Assembly: GCF_001522545.3 (NCBI RefSeq)
Contig: NC_031770.1
Span: forward strand, 30,087,122 to 30,151,121
Direction: 5' to 3'
From: Parus major
Taxonomy: Eukaryota; Chordata; Aves; Passeriformes; Paridae
Length of the DNA stretch: 64,000 nt
Made by a program: the position numbers and the translations under genes. This document shows positions 1 through 12,700 of the stretch, piece after piece. The first letter of the stretch is position 1; every line of letters begins with the position of its first letter. Under the pieces are notes generated by a model. That model saw only the letters and a list, made by a program, of their open reading frames with translations, searched no databases and was not told the DNA's origin.

Positions 1-3000
1 AAGAAAAAAGACTGCAGCATTCTTGAAAGATGCAGTGCCACTAAGAGAGATACTCTGGCCATAATTTACATTTTTTTACTTACCAGACTGTATTCTGACC
101 AAAAAAACCCCACCAAAACCTACACCACTTTACTGCATTTATATTCTAGATGCATGGGAAGTCTGAAGCAACTGTCTTCACCACCTAAAGAGCCTATTTA
201 TGTGAAGCACTTCAATACGTAGAGTTACACTTGTTCTGTCTCTGGAGACATGGAGGCATGGATAACACATGGTCAGCGCTGAATTGGAGATAGAATGTTG
301 TGAAGTGCTATGAAGAAATACAATTAACCTGAAATTATTTCAGAGAAGCTCTTGAACATTTCTGCTGCTTCTACAGCGTTTAAGTAAAACAAGTCAGGTA
401 TTCCTTATTGGAACAGGCAGATGGTGTGAAGAGGAGGCAAAGACAGCTGTAGAAGGCACCTAAATTCAAGGTCTTCTACAGTATTTATGAACCCTTATGT
501 GCAAGCTAAGAACTAGTCTGTTAATTTGCTGTGGCAAATGAACAGCAATTTTGTGGCTGTACAGAAAAGCTTAGTGAACTTTCTGGATTTAGATCAAAAC
601 ATTGGGCAGTTACAGGCAAAGGGCTGCATGTATCTGTGCAATATGCAGCTCATTCCTGCCATAGAAAACTGAGCAACTTAATCTCTGTAATAACTTGTAA
701 GCAGTATTCCTAAGTTTAATATAAGAAAAAATACAAAAGATAGTCAAAGAAGGAATGCCAGTCTCCCTGCTATATTATCTAGTTGCTTTTGCAGTTTATC
801 TTTTCCTTGGACAAATGTGAGTGAAAATTCAGTCAATTTGTTTTGATAATGAATTTAGAAAACAAAAGCATTTGGTCTAACAACAAGGCAAACTGACATC
901 ACCCTTTGCTCCAATTCTGGGCTAATTAATCTGATGGAGGTCAAACTTGATCATTTTCTCCCCAAGGGATGGGTGTCATGGTTTAGGAATGATATTCCTG
1001 AATTAAGAGTCCCACTGAAACTCCAAACCATAAACTGCTCCCTCACTTCCCCCTCCCCTTGTGACGGGCTGGAGAGGTGAATTGGAGGCACAAAGGTAAA
1101 GATCACAGGCTGAATTAAGAAAAATTTACTGGAAACAGCAATGAGATAAGAAAACAAACATTAACAGCAACAACACTGAAAACAAAAATGTATCAGAGAG
1201 AGGAGAGTGGTTCATATGCAAAATGATCAGAACTGGCATTACCCAACCACTCCCTCTGCCAGACTTTCTTGACTGGAAGCCAACCCCTTCTCCCTGGAGG
1301 AGTGTCCCTTTTCCCTCACCCTTTTCAATGAGGTAAAGTGGTACAGGATAACCTCCAGTCCCAGCGATGCCCCCTCCTGGCTACTGCAGAAATTAACCCT
1401 GTCCTGGCAGAACCAGAACAAATGGGGAAGCCAGGAAATGCAGAAGCAAAGACTTCATGATCATGTATTTACAAACCTGTTCATAGTTCAGAAACTCTGA
1501 AAAATTTTCTAAGGTAGGAAGGTTCCAGGAATAAATTATACTGCACTGATAAAACAACATTTCATCCCCTGAGGACTTGATGCCCTTCTCCCCTAATATA
1601 TATATATATAAAAGGAATGCTTACACAAATGTAAGGGTTCTTCCTGCTAATAAAATTTATTCTTTTTTAAAAAAAAGGAAGACTGGATTCTTCCATCTAG
1701 AAAAAAATTAACATAAAAAGTAATTTAAAGAGTTACTAACCTTTTTCATTGTGTGGATTTCTTTTTTCTGAAATAAAAGAAAAAGGAAATGATGGTCAAG
1801 AGAAATAATATTTTGAAATTTTCCCTCTGCTTCCAATACATTTGAATAAATAACCTGCCATATTAAAAGAGAAAAAAGAGGAATTATTTTTGATATCCTT
1901 TCTCCGGAGCACCTGAAACAGTGAAAAACATCTTTCAACACATTACTTCCCCTAAAATCTTACTACCTGTGATGGTTAAATGTATAGAGACAGGAGTACA
2001 TATCTTTCTATATCAATCTGTAGCTAGAAACCTGTAGAAACAAATCTGTAGCTAGTATAGAAAATATGCAAAAAATACTTCAGTAACATGAGGGGTAAAA
2101 AAGAAATAATAGAAAAATACTTTTATATTGGAATGATGACACTGAGAGGTTTTGAGTTATCACTCCAAAAGAACTTGTTATTTCAATACTAATTGTTGAA
2201 GGAACCATAGTTAAAATCTAAATAACACAGAGTAAATTTGTCATTTTCCACAGTACCTTCAACAGTATCTTTATTCCAACCACTAGCAGCACTTTAAGTT
2301 ACTAAAACACTTGAAAGACTTCTGTTATTAAAATAAACTGGCTCTAAGAATCATCTTGAAATTTGAAAAACATAAGCTCTCCCATCCCCACCCTGCCAAT
2401 CACACAGGGTCTCATCTTACAGTTTTACAGCAGAGAAAAATTAACTTTATCAGAGGTAATGGCATTTCAGAAAAATTGCAGAATACAAGCCAAGAACTTT
2501 CTTTCTCATTAAAAAGAAACAAAATTACAAACAAAAAAAAATCCAAACCAGTAAAAGCCACAAGAAAAGATGCTCTGCCTAATGCCTGGTCTGCTGGCTA
2601 TGAAGTGCTGGGCAATCTGCTAAACTCAGCAAATGAGGGATGGGCTGTTTTGATGTCTCAGAATCAGAATCCCAGCATTGCTGAGTACACAAACACAAGT
2701 TATTTACAGTGCTAATATGAACATAACAGTCCTACTGAGTCAAATGAAAGACTTGTTTATGACTGTGGTCAGTAGGGAAAGAGTACAAGAAATCACTTTC
2801 ACTTTTCTTCAATATACCCTTTCCAGAGACCCATACCTTTGGAAAACAGCCAGAGAAATACATTGTGCTGAACAACCTTTTAAAAATCTTCATTTCTCAC
2901 GTGTTTGTTTAATGAAGTGATGCTGAACCCAATCTGAAATCTAAGTCAAAATTCATTTTTTGTTTAAAAAATGCTAAAAAAGCTTTGAAGTTTAAAAAAA

Positions 3001-3667
3001 TACTGAACCTTTTAAAATGTTATCTATTGCCCCAAGGCAGTTAAGCTATGTCAGGATTTTAATTACAATTAAAACTAAGCTTAAAATTCTAAGTAATACA
3101 AAAAATTCATTCAGAAGGGCAAAGTTAGAAGCTGCTAACAGGAAAAGGTCAATAATAATTCCTAAGATTTTACACATTAGCAATAACCTAAGAATAAGAA
3201 AATATGAAGTAATTAGAACAGCCTACTGATGACTTACTGATGATTTAATGTTCAAGGACTGCAAGTTAAAGGAAATGGAATGAGGTGCTCTATACCAACT
3301 TTTCCTTTTATTTTTTTATCCATTCTATATATCAGAAGTTATTAGAAAATAAATCCTACAAAATTCCAAATTACAATTCAGACTTATGTGTTGTGGAAAT
3401 CACATCATCTGTACAGGAGCTGTGCTGGCAACTGAGCTCTGTAGTTCAAGGATGTACCTAAATTCCCTAAACTTCAAGAACAAGGTTTGAGGGGTACATT
3501 TACACAAGGGGTTCTACATTAGCAAATAAAGGACGCACCAAAGTGAGGAAAATCTCATCACATATACACACTTAAGGAAGAGAAACTCATGCACAAATCC
3601 TAAGGGAAATGCCAACAATGTGGTTTCAATAATCTAAGGGAAACACAAAACCTTTTACTGCACTTAC
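1..3667 (-). other. ZFAND3: ZFAND3 intron 2, 5' part
   Basis: AT-rich sequence running from the exon 2 donor to the window edge. It contains the LTR at 974-1420, a short TA run at about 1597-1612, and otherwise nothing I can assign. The expected exon 3, encoding a Gln/Lys then Asp-rich segment, is not present on the minus strand here. Confidence 0.8.
974..1420 (-). mobile_element. Solo LTR, ERVK-like
   Basis: Read on the minus strand it begins TGTTCTGGTTCTGCCAGGAC and ends in CCATGACA, giving TG...CA termini. The start with AGGGTTAATTT a little further in is typical of a bird LTR family I recognise. Flanking six-base direct repeats GATGGG (968-973) and AATGGG (1421-1426) match at five of six positions, consistent with a 6-bp class II target duplication. 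No internal retroviral sequence adjoins, so it is a solo LTR of about 447 bp, in the same orientation as ZFAND3. Exact family not determined. Confidence 0.75.
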
Positions 3668-3708
3668 CAGCAAAGCATTTGGAACAGAGATTCATAGTCT
3701 TGCTGGAC
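3668..3708 (-). CDS. ZFAND3: ZFAND3 exon 2 (41-nt micro-exon)
   Basis: On the minus strand a T-rich tract ending in GCCCCAG (AG at plus 3709-3710) precedes 41 exonic bases. These are followed by GTAAGTG (plus 3661-3667), a near-consensus donor. The exon contributes one base to a split Gly codon, 13 full codons (SSKTMNLCSKCFA), and the first base of the next codon, expected to be Asp. The CSKC motif is the second Cys pair of the A20 zinc finger. The phase fits an exon 1 ending two bases into the Gly codon. The exon is too short for a simple ORF scan and was found by its splice sites and recalled protein sequence. Confidence 0.95.
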
Positions 3709-6700
3709 CTGGGGCAAAAAATAAAAAAAGAATAGAGCTAAAAAATTCGTTTTATTTCTAATCAATACAGGGAAGCTTTGGGGGAAATGAAGCAAGGGTA
3801 CAGAGAAGGTAAGAACTTAAATGGCTAGGAATCAAAGCTAAATGGCTAGAAGTGGCTGAACTAGAAACAAGAGTACGGACAGAGACTTTGTACAGTAATC
3901 TCTTTCCAAGAGTTTCCAAAACATGACTTCTACACGTTTACCTCATATATGAAAATAAACTTACTTTACCATTCAATGTATATGTTACACATTCATCATT
4001 CAAATCTTTGTATTGCAATTTGATAATAAGGATAGACAGGAAGCACAAATACATTCCACTTGAATATTAGACTCCCCTTGGCAGCAACTCTCCAGTCCTG
4101 ATGAATCCTGATACAGCAATGGAGAGATTAAGTATTGTACTTATAAGGACACAGACAGATGTGCTCTTGGAAGTCTAGCTAGAATGGTTTAAGGAATGGT
4201 TTATTACATCAAGGTGTTCATGACTACCTGCAGCTGCATTCTGCAGTAATTTAAAATAGCCTGACTTTGCACTAACATGGACTAGGATAGCTCATATGAT
4301 TCATAAGGGTGGCTCAGCTTTGAGGGCAGCAACCTTCAGTTGAGAGAAAAACAGCAGGAGAACAGCATCAATATCTTAAGCCTCCCAGGTGTCTACAAAG
4401 TGCATATGCCACAGTCAGCAGCCTCATAAAAATTCAAAAAATAAAATAAAATAAAAATTAAGGTTGTAAGACCTCTCTAGGGCTCACACGAAAATACCCA
4501 AAGCAATACACTATGTTTTCCCCAATTTACAAAAAGTTAGAACATCACATCTCCTTTACAGAGTGACCTGGAGAATATTTTCAAAAGTTCGCTATGTGTT
4601 GGAGAATCTTTAGGCAGGAACAAACTGGTTTCTGTGCACACTGCCCAGTATTTGATTTGCTCTGCATTCCTGAATCAACTCTGCCATTATTTACAGGCAT
4701 TAACACTATCCTGGGAAAGTCTGAAAGTACCTACTAACAGGCAAGGTTGTAACAAAACTGTCCATGCCCATAAGAAATTTTTTCCTCCTCAGGGCAGCCT
4801 CCATCTGGAACATATCTTTTAGACAAATCAGTTGCATTTTTCTCTCTAGAAAAATGCATACAAAGAAACAACTGAGACTACCAAAACAGTAGTTTTCTAC
4901 CTCCAGCCAAACAGGAATGGAATTTTGAGAGACCTATGTCTAACAACACATCAATTATAAAAAACTGCTTGTTTCCTTGAGACAAAAAAACCTGAAAATT
5001 TTTTCAAAGCAATTATATCAAAAATGAACACATATCAGAATTATAGATTCCCCCTGTCCGAATTTGCACATGGTTATTTTGAATGACTTTCCAGTAATAA
5101 AGTACATCCAGACTTGGTCAATCATATCTTGGTATCACTCACATCAAAACATTACACATGCTTTTCAATTCGTGCACATCTGAAAGCTGGTTTACATCAG
5201 GCTCAAAAATTCTGTAAGATCACATATCAGTGGAGATTTGAGCCATAACCATTTGCTGGCTATAGCAAGAGCCACAGACACATAGAAACTAGTTTTAAAT
5301 GCAAACAGTATGTGCACAGGAGAAAAGTTAATTCACATATAAAAGAAAAGCAGAACAGCATTTGTAGCCATACAAATATATCATCAGATTGGTAGATACC
5401 CCAAAGACTCAATGTGTTGACAGTCTGCATGGATCATCTACCTTCAAGAGAACCGCAATTAAAAACAGCATGGTGAGTCAACACCTACAGCATTAGTGTG
5501 CTGCAGTTCAGTACTCATTGCTTATGGGTTAGACCTTCTGGAGAAGCTCAATATGCCAGGCAGGACCTTCTCTGCAAAGCCATTAAACCCCAGGGGCAGC
5601 AAAGAAAAAGAAAGGCAGAGTTCAGCTGGTTCATACTGATGACATTGGAACAGGCAATGACAAATGTTTTCAGTGGTATAATCAACCATCTCAGCTGTTA
5701 AATATCAATCCAAAGCCTCATAAAATATTTACTTATCAGCACACCAACAATGGAAAACACAGATGCAAACAAAACATAGAGCTCTATGAAAAAGAGAGAA
5801 AAGGCTGCCATGTATGTCTAACACACAAAATCCCATGAAATTTTCTGAAAGGACATTGTAAGCCAAGAAACATTGTTACAGTTTCAAGGATCACTTTCTC
5901 TTTGATCCTTGTATACACCTTTTCAAGGCATCCAAGTCGGTCTGAAGCTGCTACTATGATGAGAACCTGAACCTTGAATGTTTTTTTAATAGTTTTAGAC
6001 AGTCACTTATGTGAGAGCAGATACACCAATACTACACTAGAACTAAGAAAACAGCAAAGACAGAGTAACAGCATTGATCAACAATCAGCTTCTTTGTGAA
6101 AATGCAGTATTTAATTAGTAAAAGTTTTATGAAGAAAATGCATTACGCAATTTATATACATCAAATCTAGTAAGTCACTGTCTGTCAAGTAAAATGTTTC
6201 ACATCTTCTTGTTACACTGCAAATCCCCCCTCTTATTGCTAGTATCTCCTCTTTCCAGCAGGCAAGGGTTCACTCACCAGACTTAAAAAGTAGCAAACCT
6301 GCATACTACCATTCTCTCTTGAAGCACATGTCAACCACATCACTGGTTTAATTATTTCTCAGTGACTCCAGAATTTACCAGAAGCTCATAGTGCCAGGGA
6401 AGAACACGAAAATGTAAAATTTCTTTGTTCCTGACAACCTTCTCAAATATATCATACATCTGCAATATCTCCTAATTCTAGAGACAATTTTATCTGAAAC
6501 ACCCTAGTTATGAAATATCAGTCTTGATCACTACACAGCCTGCTGTTTCCACTAAATAGGAAAAGGAATGGTCATGGATAACTATTAGGGAAGGCAATAC
6601 AATTCCTCTTTCTAGGAACACATAGCAAAATCATGACCGTAGTGGTGTATAAGGCACAGCAAAGCTAGAATTCTAAGTTAGTCCTGGCAATGAGAATTGT

Positions 6701-9700
6701 GTGCTTTAGACTGCAAGTCTTTAGGCTGACACCCAAAACTTCTACACCCTTCTGATGCAGCTGGTTTAGGATATTCTTCTGAAATCAGATATCAAATCAA
6801 CACATTTTTTAACTGCACATACTATAGTAATTCCTAGGTTTCTCTCATATAACATCAGCTTCATGCTGAACAGTACCTAATCCAGAACTACTCACAGTAT
6901 ATATTTTATATGTACAATTTTCCTAGAAAGTAATTTTTATACAGATAATTTATAATCTCCACTTATACATAATTTGAGATGCTAATCAGAAAGACATTTA
7001 TATTTATAGATAAATCAAGTCAAATAGAATGGCATTATTGCCATTAGTGCCATTCTGCCACTGAGGCAGAATATACAGTTAAACCCTCTTCGAAGGTACT
7101 TCCATTAGTCAAAAAGAAACCATTTAACTGAAGTGTGACACAAAATTATTATGTAGATTGGAAACCACAAGGTGAAGCAAGCTCAGAAGGTCAAGAGTAA
7201 AACTAAGTTAAATGCAGAGGATACTTCAACCCCAGAAGCGACAGAATGATTGCATGCAAGTTCTGCAGGGTTTGGTCTGAAAGAAGCAAGGGTACTAAAA
7301 TTGCGTCTCCTGACAAAGGAAAAAAACCCACTCCCTTAACAACATGGCCATGAAAGCAGTAGTAATGACACAGGGACTCTGAAAGAGGAAATAATTTACA
7401 GAAATAGGAAATCCTGGAAATTCTAACATGTTTGTACTTATAAGCAGGAAATGCATATTTGAGGCTCTCCAAACCATCATCCATTACTTGTGCTGTTGTG
7501 TCTTGCCACAACAAAGGGAACTATTTGAGCATTCAGACATGCACACAGACAGCTAGCTACAAGGCCCCAACCTCAGAAAAATGCACATCTGCATCTCCAG
7601 TTAAAGGTGCATAATGCAAACTGAGAGCCAGCAATGAGCATTAAATAGCAAAAATCATATACTTCAAATCCTATACGTACTCATATTATGTACTGCTATT
7701 GATATGTAACTAATTATGAAAACTGAAGAGATTGCTTCCCTGATTCCATTTTCATATGGTATTTCCTTTACATTCTTGTGAAGGTATAGAGTGGCTTTAT
7801 CTGCTCCAAGAAGAGCACTTGATCTTATAAACTTAATTTTATGCTCTATACCATCAATTACTCCTCATATTCCCTGCCATTTTACAATATGTTATTGAAG
7901 GTACCATCCAAATGCACATTCTACTCTGTCTTCACTGGAAGTTTGGTTTTTCTTCCCCCTCTTCCTGTAAATGACTACCAATACAAAACCACATTCAGAG
8001 AATGCAACTGAATTCTAGCCCTAAATCTCAAAGCTACAACATTTAGACGTGCAGCAACTGATCAAAATAAACAGAATCAAAAGACAATCTCACTCTGAAG
8101 ATTCAAGAACAAATTACATGTGGAAATTTTGTGCAGTCAAAGAGTTAAAAAGAAGTATACCAAAATTTGACTGATCTCAAGATACTCAGTCTCCAAAAAC
8201 AAACCTCTGCCAAGAAATTTAGATAGGCACACCTAATGAAGGTTTTGGTAACAAAATCCTCCATTTTCCAGCAGATGGCCAGGTGCTTCATAACTTCCCC
8301 ATCCCATCTTTAAGACAAAAAACAAAAGGACACCAAAAACACTGAAAACTAATACTAGCTTTACCCTACACAAGTGCCAAAGGGCAATACAAAATGCTCA
8401 TTTTCACCTGTATTAGCATGCCACCTAGACTTTTTAAGGTAATGGTGAACTAGTATTATTGGTGCAGATGCTCACCAATGGCAAGAATTGTGCAGCTGCC
8501 TCAGAGTAAAAATTCTACTACTACATACAGGTATGTATTCTCAATGCTTGAAAAACAACACCCAAATAATCATAATTCTTAAAACAAGTTTTTGTTCATC
8601 TGTCTCTTGATGATGGAAGAATAAGGATTTTGGAGAAAAAATGCTTTCATGTAGCAGATGTGCATTTAAACATATCAAAACCACAGAAGCTAATTAAGTA
8701 TGACTATACAATTTCAGCTTCTGCATTTTTATTGGAAACAAAGTCTTCCAGCATATCTAGTAATAGTTTGTTACAATTCAGAAGTTGCTATGAATTGATA
8801 GCAGGAAAACGTATCTACTTCAGTGTGCCTGTAATTGCACTGGTGATTAAATGCAGCATGGTAAACGCTTCTTGGTCCCATTCCAGGACAGCAATTACAG
8901 TGGGATCACAGTGTCACTACAGTACAAATGTATCTCAGCCCCGGAATGATACCTGTCCAATACTGTCGGGGCCCTATGTTTGAGAAATATTAACGTAGTA
9001 TGAATCATGTCATTAATTAGTTAAAACCACAAAGATACTCCCTATAGGCTCAGAACATACTATGTCATGCATTTTACAACTTGGGATGATTTAACACATG
9101 TTAAATCAATGTATTTTTACTACTGTAGTTAATGATCTGTCACCATTTCCATTAGAAAGCAATTTTCAAAGCCTTAGACCTCTGCTAAGAATTCACTCTG
9201 AGCTGAATCCTTGCACATGGCAAAAGCAAAACTATAGCAGACACGTTTACTTTCATCCAAATAAATTAAAAGGATTATTTATCATTAAAAGAAAATTGAT
9301 CCCATTCTGTATTCCCCTGACACGTTTCAACATTCATTCAGAGCATCTAACACTTCACCTTGTACAGAAGGGAGGTTAATTAGGCTGTGTTAGTAAGATA
9401 CTCAGTTATCCTTTGAAAGTTCTATATATCCTGTACACTACCCACTGAAAAAAAATCACTTTTTTAAAAAAAAAATACTTTTCTAAATCAGAAGTCACCT
9501 CACTGATTTCATATATGCTGCATATTTGGTATTTATAGGTCCTCTGTAATTTATAATCTTGTTAAGGGAATATAGGCAAGTTTTTTTTGGGCAGTTTAAA
9601 CAATTATTTTTAAACTGAGGTGGTTCAATTATTCTTAATAAATGATGCATGTCAGATTCCTTCCACATAAAAGAGCAGAAGTGGAACATGGCAAAGGCAG

Positions 9701-12700
9701 GTGGACCTACAGAGAACTTGGCAACTCGAAAGTCACATGCATTCAGAAACACTTTTTTAAGTGAACTTACATCTGAAATTAAATATCCCACAAATGCATT
9801 CACAGTCTTCTACTTCATGATCTATTCTACACCTATATGCTCAGGGTTAAGAATTTGGTTCGATTATAAAAGTGTTACCAGTAACATTCTTTTATGATTA
9901 CACCTACTATAGGAGGTTGTGCTTTAAAAACATCAGTATTCTGGTGTTGGACTTCTCATTTTCACCACAATTTAAATCTTGCTTATCATCTAAAGATTTT
10001 GGTAAGCTGCTGAAAATGATGCTTCAGTCAGTGAGCCACACATTCTTACCTCAATTTGAAATGAAACGGAGGACAAATTTTATGAACATTACAGTGTACT
10101 AGTGCAATGCCCTTCTGGCAGCTTTCCACACTCAGAAGATATGCTGATGTAGTCCAATGAAGTAGCTGGATCCTAATTTATTATTTTTTCCAATGGGCAC
10201 ACTAAAGCATCCTTTTAAAATGCTATGACTGAAAGACTTTTTATGTTTTAAATACATAAAGACACTGAAGTGCTCAGTTGATAATTAGTCTAGAAAAGAG
10301 CACAAATACACAAATACTAAGAGGGGAGAATATGGAAAATACACAGTAAAGTAACTGAGTCTTACAAGACACACAAAAACACCAATAAGACTTTTCACTG
10401 AAAGCCTTCTCCAACAATTCTTAAAATAAACTGCAAAAGAATCCAGTGCATTTAAACTAGCTGTCTTGGTTTTGGAAGACAGCTGTCTGCTAGGGAGGGC
10501 AGGAGCCTCCCTTGGAATGAAAAAATGTAGACCCCCCTCCTTTCGAATTATTATAATTTTGAAATCAAGGGCTCTCAGAGAGAGATCTGGGGATAGGAAT
10601 AACAGTTCTTTACTAGTATGTATAATGAGGCACACAAACAACAATAACTACAGCATTAACAACAAAACATAGCCAGGGACCCCGTGACAGCCTTCTCAGC
10701 CAAGACGGGAAGGGATGGAGGAGAGGGTTTTGCTTCACAAACCCCCTGGGGCAGTCAGTCCCGGTGCTCCTGCAGGGCTCTGAGGAACACTCAGCTGGAA
10801 CAGCAAGAATGAGCAGAGATCCTGGGCCGCTGGCTGAGGTGTATCAGCAGCTCCATGGAGGTGGCTGGCACCGTCACATGTCCCTCCAGGACAGGGGGTG
10901 CGAGGAAGAAGGAGAAGCAGCAGCAGCAGCTCCATGTGCATGATGGCGAATTCCCTTCTCTCCGCAGCAACAGCTCTCAGCCAAGTGTCCTTCTCTGAAG
11001 CTGAAGAAGTCAGCAAAACTGCCCCCACCCTCCCATTCTTCCTGTCCCACTTCCCCCCTGGGCCCAGCCGAACTCTTCACTTCTTCTCAAGTACCCACCA
11101 AGTACCTGCAGCCAGGTTTTCCCCACAACTGATAGGTAAAAATTACACAGGTGAGCCAGAACTAAAAGGACACCTAACCCCCAACACTAGCTAAAACAGG
11201 TTGTGAGAACTTCGATCTGATTCATCTAGGTTTCTAGCTGAACTTACAATGGTGTTGCCCTTGAGTCAAAGCTAAATGGTTCGTATTTCCATGAATACAT
11301 AACTCTAAACTTCAAAAAAACCAATCTCTGCAGCAAAATCATATACAAAACATCCCTGATAACTCTTCAAAAATCTTTTTCAAGATGTGTAGCCTACTAT
11401 TTAAAGGACAATTAAAACATTGGAATTCTAAGAGCTAAAGAGGCCTTTAGAGAAGTAGGAATAAAACTTGAAAGTTGCCACCTTCCACCAATTCCCTCAA
11501 GGATATTACTTAGCTGTATATTGCAGGTAATAACTAACATTGCCCTATGACAACACAATCATCCTCCCGTGATTTACAATATGAGATATTAACTTCATCT
11601 TTTTCTTCAGATCCAACACTCCAATAAATACTCTGCTGATATGCACCACTCAAAAGTCTATTCTATTTCTGTTATTCCTTTTACCACAGCATCAGTAAAT
11701 AAATACTACATAGTAAAACATTCTTAGGAAAAAAAAAAAAAAGCAGCTGGAAGAAACCTCAAGATAGAAACCATTTTGTCCCCGGACTTAGAGGAATAAG
11801 TAATTACATATCAAACCTTGCCAGGAAACCCTCCTAAAATACTTCTTGATCTGAACTGCCAGATTTAGCATAGAAAGTAAAAAATGTTTGATTCTTGCTG
11901 ATTTAAAGCCCAGTGTGTCTCTTCTCTTTGCAAATGCATAGAGAAGTGTTGAATTTTTTTAATCCAAGTTCTTTTTCCATGGCACAAAATGTATACTTAA
12001 AAATGCCTACCATTATAATGGCTTAGAATGGTTAGAACATCTGAATTCTTGGTGAGGGGGAGAGGGGAACAGCTTTGCAAAGTATTTCCAAGACTGCAGG
12101 GTTTATGTCAAGTAACATTTAAAAGGACAAGGTATATAAACTAGTTTAAAATTGCTGTTGTTGCATTAGTATTAACAAATCATACTAATAAGGTTTGCTA
12201 TAAACTCTGCGCCATGTGTATTCTCTTAAAATCTAGCACAACACCGAAATTATAATATGAAGAACTTTGTTGCAGAGCTTTATATTTTGTGTCCAACAAG
12301 TCAATCATTAATGAAGCAAAAAGGAGTTTCAAGTGTTGACCATCCCAAATATGGAGAGAGAAAGCACTTAAAGATGCAAAATATAAGCAAAAGCTCTGTC
12401 AGGATGAGTTAGAATCCAAATTATTTTTTTGACTATTCATTTCAATAAGTTAAAAAGCACAAGAAGCTAGGTTCACAAATGAAGAGCCAAAACCAAGAAA
12501 GTGTATTCCTCAGACAAAGCAAGAAAGCATTACTGTCCTGAGATGGGTAGGGAGCTATGTCCTATTTAGTAATAAGCAGGTTGTCCAGCTGGATCTCTCA
12601 CCTGCTTAGACAACCCCAAAAAGCAGCAATATTTTGTGAATGAGAGACAAACTCCCTTTTATGGCTCCCTGCACTCCTTAGTTATCGAATCCTTCTGGAA

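Noticed and set aside
77..84. Strong minus-strand donor (CTG/GTAAGT) near the left edge
   Set aside because: No acceptor or coding content beside it, and its sequence does not match the expected ZFAND3 exon 3.
8630..8983. 118-codon plus frame in intron 1
   Set aside because: No domain, AT-rich codons like the surrounding intron, no supporting splice sites.
10735..11194. Overlapping frames with Ser- or Leu-runs
   Set aside because: Inside the solo LTR; the runs come from a short CAG stretch.
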